The notes: generated by a model from the sequence alone, not told the origin. A stretch of 62,389 nucleotides of DNA from an uncultured SAR116 cluster alpha proteobacterium (GCA_902616005.1 CACMRG010000007.1:1-62389), one strand, 5' to 3'; shown: positions 44,266-53,193, counted from the first letter of the stretch. Translations and numbers: made by a program.

Positions 44266-44931
44266 ATGATACAAATAAAAAATTTAAATAAATCTTTCGA
44301 ACTTTATAATCAAAATAATACAAACATTAATGTTTTTAAAAATATAAACTTCAAAGTGGATAAAGGGGAAGTTGTTGCTCTTACAGGAAACTCTGGAACA
44401 GGTAAATCTACTTTACTAAAATTGATATATGGAAGTTATGTTATAAGCAAAGGTGATGTTCTTATCGCAGATGTAAACGTCAGAAAATCAAGTCCAAGAG
44501 ATATTTTGAAATTAAGAAAAAATAAGCTAGGCTATGTTAGTCAATTCTTAAGAGTTGTTCCTAGAGTGCCAACAATAGAAGTTGTTATAGAACCTTTACT
44601 TGATATTGGATGTGAAAAGAAAATAGCATTAAAAAAAGGACAAGAAATTTTAGAAATCCTAAAAATTCCTAAAAATTTATGGAACTTATCTCCTTTAACT
44701 TTCTCTGGAGGTGAACAACAAAGAGTAAATATTGCAAGAGGTTTTATTCATAATTACCCATACCTACTTTTAGATGAACCAACTGCAAGTTTGGACCACA
44801 ATAATAAAAATATTGTATTACATTTGATAGAAAAAGCTAAACTAAATGGCTCAGCAATAATTGGAATATTCCATGATGAAATAGCTAGAAACAAAGTTGC
44901 TACCAGGGAAGTTAATTTAGAAAATTTATAG
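44266..44931 (+). CDS. phnL: C-P lyase ATPase PhnL
   Basis: A 221-residue ABC-type ATPase: Walker A GNSGTGKST, LGYVSQFLRVVPRVPTIEVV, signature FSGGEQQR, Walker B LLLDEPTASLD and IGIFHDE. It helps assemble or drive the PhnGHI reaction. It follows phnK at 1 bp, and phnN starts 15 bp further. Confidence 0.93.
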   Translation: MIQIKNLNKSFELYNQNNTNINVFKNINFKVDKGEVVALTGNSGTGKSTLLKLIYGSYVISKGDVLIADVNVRKSSPRDILKLRKNKLGYVSQFLRVVPRVPTIEVVIEPLLDIGCEKKIALKKGQEILEILKIPKNLWNLSPLTFSGGEQQRVNIARGFIHNYPYLLLDEPTASLDHNNKNIVLHLIEKAKLNGSAIIGIFHDEIARNKVATREVNLENL

Positions 44932-44946
44932 AGATTTTGTAATCAG

Positions 44947-45483
44947 ATGAACAAACTTAATGGTAATTTATTTGTGATTGTAGGTGCTTCTGGTGTTGGT
45001 AAAGATACTTTATTAAACGAAATAAGAGATAAATTTAAAAATTTTTATTTTGTCAAAAGGTATATTACAAGAACTCCCGATGACAATAATGAAGACCACG
45101 TATCAATATCCGATAAAGATTTCCAAAAAAAGGTTAAAGATAGCTTTTTTACGATAACTTGGGATGCTCATTCCTTATCTTACGGTATCCCAAAAAAAAT
45201 AGATGAATTCTTAAAAAAAGGTACAAATGTAATTTTTAATGGTTCAAGACATGCTTTGAAGGAAATAAAAAAAAAATATCCTAACGCAAAAATTATTTGT
45301 ATTGTTGCATCAAAAAAAAATATTGAAAATCGACTTCTTATAAGAAACAGAGAAAACAAAGATGAAATCAATAAAAGACTTAATAGAAAAATAGAAAATT
45401 TGCCTTCTGATACAATTTATGTCGAAAATGACTCTGATTTAGAATCGGGAGTTGATAATTTAATTAATGCTTTGAATGGGTAA
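44947..45483 (+). CDS. phnN: Ribose 1,5-bisphosphate phosphokinase PhnN
   Basis: The 178-residue kinase has a P-loop GASGVGKDT and resembles guanylate kinase: RYITRTPDD, FFTITWDAHSLSYGIPK, VIFNGSRHALKEI, ENRLLIRNR. It phosphorylates ribose 1,5-bisphosphate to PRPP, the last recycling step of C-P lyase. Its 3' end overlaps the oppositely oriented DUF1045 gene by 20 bp. Confidence 0.9.
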   Translation: MNKLNGNLFVIVGASGVGKDTLLNEIRDKFKNFYFVKRYITRTPDDNNEDHVSISDKDFQKKVKDSFFTITWDAHSLSYGIPKKIDEFLKKGTNVIFNGSRHALKEIKKKYPNAKIICIVASKKNIENRLLIRNRENKDEINKRLNRKIENLPSDTIYVENDSDLESGVDNLINALNG

Positions 45484-46171
45484 AATTAATTTTTTTAATA
45501 AAATAAAATTTTTCATCAGTCTTTTGTCCAAAAATACAAATACTTTTAAAGTGTATTTTTCTTAAATTTACACTCTTTAAAATTGTTTGAAGATATTTAT
45601 AAACGTTGTCTATTTCTTCAATTCTAAGTTTACCTGTAAGAGTTAAATGAAATTTGAATTCATTAAATACATAAGGATAACCCCATTTGAAGAGCATTTT
45701 TTTTTGGTTAAAAGACAATTTATGAGGATGTCTTTTTTTAATTTCATCTTCAGAAAGATCATCTCTTAAAAAATCTAATCCTTCTACAAATTTATTAGAT
45801 ACGTCATTTACTTTGAGGTTTTTAGATGGAGTTAATGCTATGAAATTACCTAATTTTTTAATAACTAATTTATCTAAATGAAAACTTTGTATTTGTTTTG
45901 ATATTTCACAAACTTTATTTTCAAGATCATTATACGTATATTTATTTTTTAATCTAAATGGAGCTTTTATAGTACCATGAAATCCATATTGTTTTGGTGC
46001 AAGAACTAAGCTAGAAAATTTTTTGAAACTAGGTAATTTTGAAAGATCTGACTTTGTTGTTTCTTCACCTTTGTAAGGATCCCAACCAAGCCAACATTTT
46101 CCGAACAGATCAAGCTCCGGATTTTCTATAGGTGCGTAATATATTGCATATCTTTTATAATTTTTTTCCAT
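45464..46171 (-). CDS. DUF1045 2H-type phosphoesterase-like protein of phn loci
   Basis: The 235-residue protein matches the family found in phosphonate operons: YAIYYAPIENPELDLFG, CWLGWDP, YGFHGTIKAPFRLK (first HxT-like), and KFHLTLTGKL (second HxT). These two HxT/S motifs make it a likely 2H phosphoesterase. The natural substrate is not known to me. It is convergent with phnN (20-bp overlap) and divergent from phnM. Confidence 0.82.
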   Translation of the reverse strand: MEKNYKRYAIYYAPIENPELDLFGKCWLGWDPYKGEETTKSDLSKLPSFKKFSSLVLAPKQYGFHGTIKAPFRLKNKYTYNDLENKVCEISKQIQSFHLDKLVIKKLGNFIALTPSKNLKVNDVSNKFVEGLDFLRDDLSEDEIKKRHPHKLSFNQKKMLFKWGYPYVFNEFKFHLTLTGKLRIEEIDNVYKYLQTILKSVNLRKIHFKSICIFGQKTDEKFYFIKKINFTHSKH

Positions 46172-46274
46172 AAGCTTTATTTATAGTAGTTTTATTTCAA
46201 TTTAATTAAATTTTTTTTTACATTTAAAAAAACTGTAATATTAGATTTGTATTTGTAGATTAGAGGTGTTTATT

Positions 46275-47417
46275 TTGTCTGACGTAATCTTAAATAATAT
46301 TAATATTGTAACTCATGACGAAGTCTTTTTGGGAAATGTCCAATTAAAAGATGGGCTAATTAAAAGTATCAACAAAGGAAAAAGCTCTATACCCAGATCT
46401 ATTGATTGCAATGAAGATTATTTAATCCCAGGTTTAGTAGAATTACACACAGACAACTTAGAAAGACATATGAAACCTAGACCTGGAGTTAATTGGCCTA
46501 TAAATAATGCTCTTATAGCTCATGATGGTGAATTAGCATCTGTGGGAATTACAACAGTGTTCGATGCTTTAAGAGTAGGATCTATAAACAAAGATGGTGT
46601 ACATAGATATGACAAATATGCAAGAGAAACAGCTACTTCTATTAATAAATTATCAAAAGAAAAATCGTTTAAGATTGACCATTTTATCCATCTAAGAGCT
46701 GAAATATGTTCAGAAAATTTAATTCAAGAATTAGAAGAGTTTAATACTCAAGATAAGGTAAAAATAGTAAGCCTAATGGATCACACACCTGGCCAAAGAC
46801 AGTTTCGTGATATTTCACAGTTCAAACTTTATTTATCAGGAAAATTTGGTCTTTCAGAACCACAGATTGAACAACACTTTTTGCATTTAAAAGATTTACA
46901 AAAAATGTTTGGTAAAAAACATAAAAGTGAAACAATAAAATTTAGTAAAAAAATTAATGCAGTATTAGCTAGTCATGATGATACTACAATTTCCGATGTA
47001 GAAGAGAGTTGTTCACAAGGTATAAATTTAGCTGAATTTCCAACAACTCTTGAAGCAGCAACAAAGTGTCATAGTAGTAATATGAAAATAATAATGGGAG
47101 CTCCAAATTTAGTAAGAGGAGGGTCTCATTCGGGTAATGTTTCAGCTCAATCACTAATTGATAAAGACCTTCTTGATATTTTAAGTTCTGATTATGTTCC
47201 ATCATCATTATTAATGGCAGCTATAATGTGGGGTATAAGGTCAAATAATTTACCTAAAAGTATCTCTGCTGTAACTACAAACCCTTGTAAAGCAACTGGC
47301 TTGAATGACAGAGGTCTAATCAAAGAAGGTTTAAAAGCAGATTTGGTAAGATTAAGCATTAAAGATGATTTGCCAATCATTAGAAAAGTATGGGTAAATG
47401 GTCAGGAAGTTGCTTAA
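46275..47417 (+). CDS. phnM: Ribosyl phosphonate triphosphate diphosphatase PhnM
   Basis: Strong match to Phn[90 protein letters not shown] and SSDYVPSS. It removes pyrophosphate from alpha-D-ribose 1-methylphosphonate 5-triphosphate before PhnJ acts. I prefer the TTG at 46275 (AGAGG eight bases upstream); GTG at 46266 is also possible. Confidence 0.92.
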   Translation: MSDVILNNINIVTHDEVFLGNVQLKDGLIKSINKGKSSIPRSIDCNEDYLIPGLVELHTDNLERHMKPRPGVNWPINNALIAHDGELASVGITTVFDALRVGSINKDGVHRYDKYARETATSINKLSKEKSFKIDHFIHLRAEICSENLIQELEEFNTQDKVKIVSLMDHTPGQRQFRDISQFKLYLSGKFGLSEPQIEQHFLHLKDLQKMFGKKHKSETIKFSKKINAVLASHDDTTISDVEESCSQGINLAEFPTTLEAATKCHSSNMKIIMGAPNLVRGGSHSGNVSAQSLIDKDLLDILSSDYVPSSLLMAAIMWGIRSNNLPKSISAVTTNPCKATGLNDRGLIKEGLKADLVRLSIKDDLPIIRKVWVNGQEVA

Positions 47418-47422
47418 AAAAC

Positions 47423-48475
47423 ATGAATCTTAAACACAAAAAATTAAATCTTTCATTTTTAGATAGATATCTTACTTTTTGGATATTTCTTGCAATGATT
47501 ATAGGCTTAGCTATAGGTAATATTTTTAGTAATATGCCTAAATTTCTTGATTCAATAACCTATAGTAATACGAATATTCCTATTGCAATAGGTCTTATCT
47601 TAATGATGTACCCACCTTTGGCAAAAGTGAAATATGAAAAAATAATTGAAGTATTTAAAGATAAGAAAGTTTTAGCTCTGTCTTTATTCCAAAATTGGAT
47701 AATTGGCCCTGTATTAATGTTTTTTTTAGCTGTTACTTTTCTTTCTGATAAGCCTGAATACATGACTGGTGTTATATTAATTGGTTTAGCAAGATGCATA
47801 GCGATGGTTCTTGTTTGGAATGATTTGGCTAGGGGGAGTTCAGAATATGTAGCAGGGTTAGTTGCCTTTAATTCAATCTTTCAAATTATTTTCTTCGCAC
47901 CTTATGCATGGTTTTTTTTAAAATTTTTGCCTGAATTTTTTGGGTTTAGTGGACAGATTTTTGATATTTCAATATTATACGTAGCCAAAATGGTTCTAAT
48001 TTATCTAGGTATTCCATTTTTAGCTGGTTTTGTTACAAGATCATTATTAGTCAAGAAATTTGGAGAGGAATGGTATGAAAAAAAATTTATACCTAGAATA
48101 AGTCCCATTACACTATTTGCGCTTTTGTTTACAATAATTATTATGTTTACTCTAAAAGGAAATGAAATTTTTAAGCTTCCTTATGATGTTATCTTAATAG
48201 CAATTCCTCTTATTATATATTTTCTAATTATGTTTTTTATTAGTTTTGGTATGAGTAAATTTACGAGTATAGATTATCCAAAAGCTACTTCTTTATCATT
48301 CACAGCTGCTTCAAATAATTTTGAATTAGCTATTGCAGTTTCAATAGCTACTTTTGGACTTGCATCAAAAGAGGCTTTCGCAACTGTCGTTGGTCCACTT
48401 GTCGAAGTACCAATACTAATATTACTAGTTTCAGTTGCTTTAAAATTTAAAGAAAAATATTTTAAAAAGACTTAA
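47423..48475 (+). CDS. acr3: ACR3-family arsenite-type efflux carrier
   Basis: The 350-residue protein has about ten TM helices and ACR3 features: [46 protein letters not shown] (with the conserved Cys), and [23 protein letters not shown]3 exports arsenite. I prefer the ATG at 47423, just after phnM; one at 47390 overlaps phnM by 28 bp. Arsenate enters when phosphate is scarce, so efflux within a phosphorus-stress locus makes sense; another small anion is possible. Its stop lies inside a repeat duplicated at 50887. Confidence 0.85.
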   Translation: MNLKHKKLNLSFLDRYLTFWIFLAMIIGLAIGNIFSNMPKFLDSITYSNTNIPIAIGLILMMYPPLAKVKYEKIIEVFKDKKVLALSLFQNWIIGPVLMFFLAVTFLSDKPEYMTGVILIGLARCIAMVLVWNDLARGSSEYVAGLVAFNSIFQIIFFAPYAWFFLKFLPEFFGFSGQIFDISILYVAKMVLIYLGIPFLAGFVTRSLLVKKFGEEWYEKKFIPRISPITLFALLFTIIIMFTLKGNEIFKLPYDVILIAIPLIIYFLIMFFISFGMSKFTSIDYPKATSLSFTAASNNFELAIAVSIATFGLASKEAFATVVGPLVEVPILILLVSVALKFKEKYFKKT

Positions 48476-48577
48476 AATTTCTAATTACACTCTAGCCTTA
48501 TATTGACTGAATTTAAGTGTTTATAAAAATTTAATATTTTTGTAATCAATAAAAGTATATTTATATGTATGAAAATT
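48465..48577 (+). repeat. Repeat R2, duplicated at 50887-50965 and partly at 31483
   Basis: 48465-48543 matches 50887-50965 with about two differences. Its 3' part (48525-48575) matches 31483-31533. The first copy begins inside the acr3 stop region. Together with the phnM-tail match in front of the second copy, this marks a past duplication. The remaining bases to 48678 contain no gene; TATGTATGAAAATTA leads only to an 11-codon frame. Confidence 0.75.
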
Positions 48578-48678
48578 ATTATAAGCTTAATTTTATTTAT
48601 TTAATTTTTTAGAAATAAATCTGTAATAAAACCTATGTATAAGGATTTTAAATTAATTCTAAAAAATTCTATTTAGAT

Positions 48679-49479
48679 ATGGGTAAGTATCAAAATAAAA
48701 ATTATAGAGCTATTTGGATCTCTGACATTCATTTAGGTTCAACTGGTGCACAAGCTGAACATCTTCTTGAATTTTTAAAATATAATGAAAGTAAATATCT
48801 ATATTTAGTTGGTGATATTATAGATGGGTGGCGTTTAATGAAAAAGTGGTATTGGCCTCAATCACATAATGATGTTATCCAAAAAATTTTAAGAAAAGCT
48901 AGAAAAGGCACAAAAATTACATTTATTCCAGGCAATCACGATGAAGGGGCAAGAACTTTTCTAGGTATTGCATTTGGTGATATTAAGATAAAAAATGAGG
49001 CTTTTCATATAACTGCAAAGAAAGAAAAATTATGGATAGTTCATGGTGATCTTTTTGACGAAGTAATGCAACATGCTAGATGGCTAGCATATTTAGGAGA
49101 CTCAGCATATACTTTTCTATTATGGCTAAATAGGTGGTTTAACAAAATAAGACGTTTTTTTAAATTACCGTATTGGTCACTATCCAAGTATTTAAAATTA
49201 AAAGTTAAAAAAGCAGTTTCTTTTATAAATGCATTTGAAACTCTTATGGTAAAAGAGGCGTCTAGAAGAGGATGTGATGGTGTGGTATGTGGTCATATAC
49301 ATAAACCTGAATTGAAAACAATCAATAATAAAATTTACGCAAATGATGGTGATTGGGTTGAATCTATTACAGCTTTAGTTGAACACCAAAATGGAGAACT
49401 GGAAATTATTAATTGGGCTGAATTGAGTCATGATCATTTATATCAAAACGATCTAACTAAAGTTAAAAAAATAGCATGA
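48679..49479 (+). CDS. PlcP/LpxH-like metallophosphoesterase
   Basis: The 266-residue protein has the calcineurin-type metal motifs WISDIHLGS, LVGDIIDGW, FIPGNHDEG, IVHGDLFDE and VVCGHIHKPE. It belongs to the family often labelled UDP-2,3-diacylglucosamine diphosphatase, which includes PlcP. In phosphate-starved marine bacteria PlcP cleaves phospholipids to diacylglycerol. The next gene, overlapping by 4 bp, is a glycosyltransferase fused to a diacylglycerol kinase, and the C-P lyase genes are just upstream, so PlcP function is favoured over LpxH. Confidence 0.8.
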   Translation: MGKYQNKNYRAIWISDIHLGSTGAQAEHLLEFLKYNESKYLYLVGDIIDGWRLMKKWYWPQSHNDVIQKILRKARKGTKITFIPGNHDEGARTFLGIAFGDIKIKNEAFHITAKKEKLWIVHGDLFDEVMQHARWLAYLGDSAYTFLLWLNRWFNKIRRFFKLPYWSLSKYLKLKVKKAVSFINAFETLMVKEASRRGCDGVVCGHIHKPELKTINNKIYANDGDWVESITALVEHQNGELEIINWAELSHDHLYQNDLTKVKKIA

Positions 49480-50870
49480 AAATTTTAATTGTAACAGACG
49501 CTTGGTATCCTCAAGTCAATGGGGTAGTAAGAACTTTAGATGAGACATCTAAGCAATTAAAGAAATTTGGTCATGAGGTAAAGTTAATTACACCAGAGGG
49601 TTTTTTAACAATACCATGTCCAACTTATCCTGAAATAAAATTATCTCTTTTCCCTGGTGCTAGAGTTTCATCTATGATCAGAGAATTTAATCCAGATTGT
49701 TTACATATTGCTACTGAAGGTCCTTTAGGTCTTTCCGCGCGTGGATATGCTAATAGAAATGGTTTAGCTTTTACATCAGCCTATCATACGAGATTTCCAG
49801 AATATGTTCATGCAAGGACAAAACTTCCACTTAAAATTACTTATTCATTCTTAAGATGGTTTCATAATAGCTCTGAACTTATAATGGTTCCTACAGAAGA
49901 AGTCAAAAAAGATTTAATAAAACACAAAATTAGCAACCCTAAAATATGGTCAAGAGGTGTAGATTTAGAGATTTTTAAGCCCAAAAGAGGCAGAAAAAAA
50001 AATCAAAAACCTATTATGTTAAATGTAGGAAGAGTATCTGTAGAAAAAAATTTAGAAGAGTTTTTAAAAATAGATCTGCCATATGAAAAATGGGTTGTAG
50101 GAGACGGCCCTGCATTAAGAGAATTAAAAAAAAAATACCCTAAGGTTAATTTCCACGGCGCTAAGAGTAAAGAAGAATTGGAATACTACTATAACAAGGC
50201 GGATATATTTGTTTTTCCAAGCAAAACTGACACATTTGGCTTGGTATTATTAGAGGCTATGGCATGTGGGTTGCCTGTTGCGGCTTTCCCTATAAGTGGT
50301 CCTTTAGATGTTATTGGTAACTCAAATGCAGGTATTCTTGATTCTAACCTAAAAAAAGCATGTAAGAAGGCTTTGCTAATACCAAGAAAAGTGCCAAGAG
50401 AATACGCTAAAACATTTTCATGGGTATCAACAAGTAAAACCTTTGAGTCTTATCTGGTAAGCATAAGAAAAAAAGACACTACGTATAATATTGAAGACAA
50501 TCCTCATAAGGGTAATACTGGGATTACAAGAGCATATCATGCGGCTAAAAACTCGTTGTCAGGTTTAAATTTTGCTTTGAGAGAAGAAAGTGCTTTTAGA
50601 CAAGAAATGTTTTTATCAATAATTTCATTATCTATAATATTGATTGCCGAAGTTAGTACTATTGAAATCGTGCTAATGATTTTCACAACTTCCCTTGTCT
50701 TGATCATAGAATTATTAAATTCTAGTATAGAAGCTGCAATTGACAGAATATCATATGATTATCATGGTTTATCTAAAAGAGCTAAAGATTATGGATCAGC
50801 TGCTGTAATGTTAACATTAATTTTATGGGTCGTAATTCATGGATTAATTTTATTTAATAATATCCATTAA
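49476..50870 (+). CDS. Glycosyltransferase (GT4) fused to DgkA-like diacylglycerol kinase
   Basis: Residues ~1-345 form a GT4 enzyme: DAWYPQVNGVVRTLDET, TEGPLGLSARG, YHTRFPEYVHAR, NVGRVSVEKNLEEF and FPSKTDTFGLVLLEAMACGLP. Residues ~360-464 match prokaryotic diacylglycerol kinase: LREESAFRQE, ELLNSSIEAAIDRIS, AKDYGSAAVM and three TM helices. The first part resembles Agt, which makes glucosyl/glucuronosyl diacylglycerol during phosphate starvation. A fused kinase could return diacylglycerol to phosphatidate, or anchor the transferase at its substrate. It overlaps the PlcP-like gene by 4 bp. Confidence 0.85.
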   Translation: MKILIVTDAWYPQVNGVVRTLDETSKQLKKFGHEVKLITPEGFLTIPCPTYPEIKLSLFPGARVSSMIREFNPDCLHIATEGPLGLSARGYANRNGLAFTSAYHTRFPEYVHARTKLPLKITYSFLRWFHNSSELIMVPTEEVKKDLIKHKISNPKIWSRGVDLEIFKPKRGRKKNQKPIMLNVGRVSVEKNLEEFLKIDLPYEKWVVGDGPALRELKKKYPKVNFHGAKSKEELEYYYNKADIFVFPSKTDTFGLVLLEAMACGLPVAAFPISGPLDVIGNSNAGILDSNLKKACKKALLIPRKVPREYAKTFSWVSTSKTFESYLVSIRKKDTTYNIEDNPHKGNTGITRAYHAAKNSLSGLNFALREESAFRQEMFLSIISLSIILIAEVSTIEIVLMIFTTSLVLIIELLNSSIEAAIDRISYDYHGLSKRAKDYGSAAVMLTLILWVVIHGLILFNNIH

Positions 50871-50965
50871 AGATGACTTGCCAATCAAAAGACTTAAAAT
50901 TTCTAATTATACTCTAGCCTTATATTGACTGAATTTAAGTGTTTATAAAAATTTAACATTTTTGA
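50866..50965 (+). repeat. Junction of a phnM-tail fragment and repeat R3
   Basis: 50866-50887 matches 47358-47379 inside phnM with one difference (ATTAAAGATGA, then TTGCCAATCA). It joins directly to R3 (50887-50965), the second copy of the sequence that follows acr3. The order phnM-tail then post-acr3 repeat, without acr3, suggests duplication followed by internal deletion. The junction lies at the end of the glycosyltransferase-DgkA gene. Confidence 0.7.
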
Positions 50966-51003
50966 AATAAAAATTTAATATAGACAAATTATTATCTTGT
51001 ATG

Positions 51004-51110
51004 TTGAATGGTATATGCATTGACACATTGACTCCTCCTTAAGATAAACAACGCATATGCCATTCAGATAAAAATCTTCTTTTTCTGAAAATTTTTATTT
51101 TTACTTAAAA
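51004..51110 (+). ncRNA. Candidate small RNA with anti-SD loop
   Basis: A 15-bp stem (51004-51018 with 51053-51067, two G-U-type pairs) encloses a 34-nt loop containing CTCCTCCTTAAG. CCTCCTTA is the anti-SD core at the 3' end of 16S rRNA. A second, AT-rich hairpin follows (AAAAATCTTC ... GAAAATTTTT), like a weak terminator. Alphaproteobacterial cuckoo-type RNAs also expose CCUCC loops. No promoter is clear, and no ORF is present. Confidence 0.4.
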
Positions 51111-51168
51111 TATAAAAAGTTATTTAAACAAAAGTATAAAATTTAAATAAAACTAACAAATAACAACC

Positions 51169-51240
51169 CATCAATGAACCCTGGTCAGCGTTCCATGGAC
51201 TACGGTCAATGGGCAGACCACCCCCTGACCATTGATTAAT
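51169..51240. repeat. Palindrome-rich intergenic block
   Basis: Nested inverted pairs: ATCAATG with CATTGAT, TGGTCAG with CTGACCA, and GGTC(N)GACC-type pieces. The sequence is noticeably more GC-rich than its surroundings. It resembles the palindrome at 31333-31351 and probably belongs to the same decayed mobile-element family. It precedes the tRNA-Ser scar. Confidence 0.4.
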
Positions 51241-51243
51241 GTT

Positions 51244-51389
51244 GATTAGGAAAAGGGTGCAGTAACCCCCAACAACATTTGAGTTTAAGATTATACTTTA
51301 TTGTGGGTAGGATTGTGGGTAAAAAATATATTAAATTTAAAAATATAATAATATCAATATATTATATAAATATTATGGCGGAGAGAGAG
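51244..51389. mobile_element. Integration scar with tRNA-Ser 3' end (left)
   Basis: 51375-51389 on the minus strand reads CCTCTCTCTCCGCCA, the 3' end of a tRNA-Ser. At 51301-51309 and 51313-51321 TTGTGGGTA is repeated with a 12-bp period, like integrase arm sites. The first ~40 bp (TGATTAGGAAAAGG, GCAGTAACCCC) match the region at 56893 beside another such fragment. The ORF of 65 codons here is not convincing. The rest of 51390-51640 holds no gene that I can see. Confidence 0.55.
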
Positions 51390-51645
51390 GCAACAATAGG
51401 TCTTTTTAAGGGAACATTTACAGTGATCACAGAAAAGCTCTTAACTAAAGGTTTTTTCAAATCAATTTCCTTTTAATCATTAATATTAAATTCAACTTAT
51501 ACTATAAAGTTTAATATCAGTGAGGCCGTCAGGCAACATAAACCTTATTAAAGGTCATCATCAATAAAGCAACAGCTATAAATTTTTTATTTGGGTTTCA
51601 TAGCAACTTTCATAGCAAACCAACACCAAAAATTAAATAAATTAA

Positions 51646-51702
51646 AAGATCGTTAGGCTCATAACTTAAAGATCTTAGGTTCAAATCCTACCCTCCTCCT
51701 CG
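51646..51702 (+). pseudogene. tRNA-fMet 3' fragment
   Basis: TTAGG-CTCATAA-CTTAA forms an anticodon arm with anticodon CAT (51660-51662). TTCAAAT (51680-51686) with GG/CC stems forms a T arm, followed by a short acceptor-like piece without CCA. The acceptor 5' strand and D arm are absent and one T-stem pair is lost. It is a remnant, typical of a site where an element has inserted and left. Confidence 0.6.
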
Positions 51703-51856
51703 TTATCCCATTTTAATCATCTATTTTTACTAAAAGAACCTTATATGATAAGTTTTTATAAAGAAAGCATATAAGTCAAAAAATAGTAAATACTTTACTA
51801 ATCTAAACGAATTTGATTATGCTATAAATTCCATTTAGTAATTAAGGATTTTTATA

Positions 51857-52162
51857 ATGATTATTGCGATTGTTACCTTTAAAATAGATTCTGAATTAAC
51901 TGAACTAATTTTAAAGGAAAAGTTTTTAGAAACATCTCCAATTTATAAAGATACTCCAGGTTTAATTAGAAAAAACTATATCTGTGACACTTCAAAGAAT
52001 TTAGCAGGTGGAATTTATTGTTTTGATAATATGGAGAATGCAAAGAGTTGGTTTGATGAAGATAGAATAAAGTGGATTACTGATAGATATTCATCACCTG
52101 ATATAAAATTTTATAAAAATCCAGTTATAGTTGATAATCATACAGATGAAATAATTTCATAA
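51857..52162 (+). CDS. YdhR-like dimeric alpha/beta-barrel protein
   Basis: The 101-residue protein starts MIIAIVTFKIDS and contains the pattern of mono-oxygenase-like YdhR proteins: FLETSPIYKDTPGLIRKNYI, GGIYCFDNMENAKSWFDEDRIKWITDRY. These ferredoxin-like barrels may act on small aromatic substrates or only bind them. SD AAGGA is well placed. It is first in the cargo between the two tRNA-Ser scars. Confidence 0.72.
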   Translation: MIIAIVTFKIDSELTELILKEKFLETSPIYKDTPGLIRKNYICDTSKNLAGGIYCFDNMENAKSWFDEDRIKWITDRYSSPDIKFYKNPVIVDNHTDEIIS

Positions 52163-52337
52163 AATTTATTTATACTCCAAAGTAATCCTATTTGTTATTT
52201 TATTCATTTAATTTAACACGATTTTTTAAATTGAATTTTTTCAATCTATAAATCAGTTTAAGATTAATTATTGATAGAGATTAAAATAATTAATCTCCAT
52301 TTTATTTTTACTTATATTGTTTTGTTGATATAAATAG

Positions 52338-53105
52338 ATGAATAATTTTATGTTTCATGAATACTTAAAAAAATTAAATATAAATCTAATAAAAAATAGT
52401 AATAAAGAAATAGTTATTTCTACAAGTGGCACTACGGGAAAGAAAAAAAGCATTGCCCAGCCAAATGGAAAAATTAAAATTGCTAATAAAATAGCTAGAG
52501 AAGTTCAAATGATTACTCAAAATAGTAAAGTTTATACAGTATGTAGTTTAGGTCATGCAGCAGGATTATTAGCACAAACCTTGCCAGCTTTAGAGGTTAA
52601 GGCTACTGTTTTTATTGAGTCATTTAACCCGTTTGTGTGGATTAAAAATATTAAAAATTTCACTCACAACCATTTAACACCTAGAATGGCAAAAGCAATT
52701 ATTAAGACTAAGAGTTGGAAAGATTTAAATTTAGAAGGAAAGATAATTACTTGCGGTAGTGAGGGTGTTCCAGCATTTTTGATAAATAAATTTGTAGAAA
52801 AAGGATGTACATTTATAGTTAATTGGGGAATGACAGAAATTGGTCCTATTGCCATTAACGAAACAATTAAACCATCAGACGCTAAGGTTGAAGATTTAAA
52901 AATAGGAAAAAAAACTTTGACTTTAATGGGAAATAAAGTTTTTTCTGAAACAAAAATAATTCAGGATGAATTGCATGTAAAAGGTGATATTTGTGTTTAT
53001 GAAGAATGGTTTGCTACTGGAGATATTGTAAAGTTAGAGAATAAAAGGTTTTGGTTTCATTCTAGAAAAAATGAATTCAGGTGTGATAACCTTCGTCACA
53101 ACTGA
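52338..53105 (+). CDS. Minimal AMP-binding (ANL superfamily) protein
   Basis: The 255-residue protein has core motifs A3 (STSGTTGKKK, ~30-40), A5 (NWGMTEIGP), A7 (WFATGDIV) and A8 (SRKNEFR). Typical acyl/aryl-CoA ligases have ~500 residues; here most of the N-terminal domain and the entire C-terminal lid, with its catalytic Lys, are absent. It might adenylate but not transfer, or be a decayed gene, although the frame is open and no stops are seen. No SD is clear. Confidence 0.7.
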   Translation: MNNFMFHEYLKKLNINLIKNSNKEIVISTSGTTGKKKSIAQPNGKIKIANKIAREVQMITQNSKVYTVCSLGHAAGLLAQTLPALEVKATVFIESFNPFVWIKNIKNFTHNHLTPRMAKAIIKTKSWKDLNLEGKIITCGSEGVPAFLINKFVEKGCTFIVNWGMTEIGPIAINETIKPSDAKVEDLKIGKKTLTLMGNKVFSETKIIQDELHVKGDICVYEEWFATGDIVKLENKRFWFHSRKNEFRCDNLRHN

Positions 53106-53193
53106 GGTTAAATAATAGCTAATTTTTTTTAAAAAAATGAATAATTATTAGTATATTGTTTGGTGCAAATTGAAAATTTTTTATTAATCTTCG

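Noticed and set aside
48679-49479. LpxH (UDP-2,3-diacylglucosamine hydrolase) as the function
   Set aside because: The fold fits both, but the overlap with a glycosyltransferase/DgkA gene and proximity to phosphonate genes favour a PlcP-like role; kept as an alternative only.
51279-51476. A 65-codon frame between the palindrome block and the tRNA-Ser fragment
   Set aside because: It runs through the repeated arm-site sequence and the tRNA-Ser 3' end, lacks an SD, and its residues look like translated AT-rich DNA.
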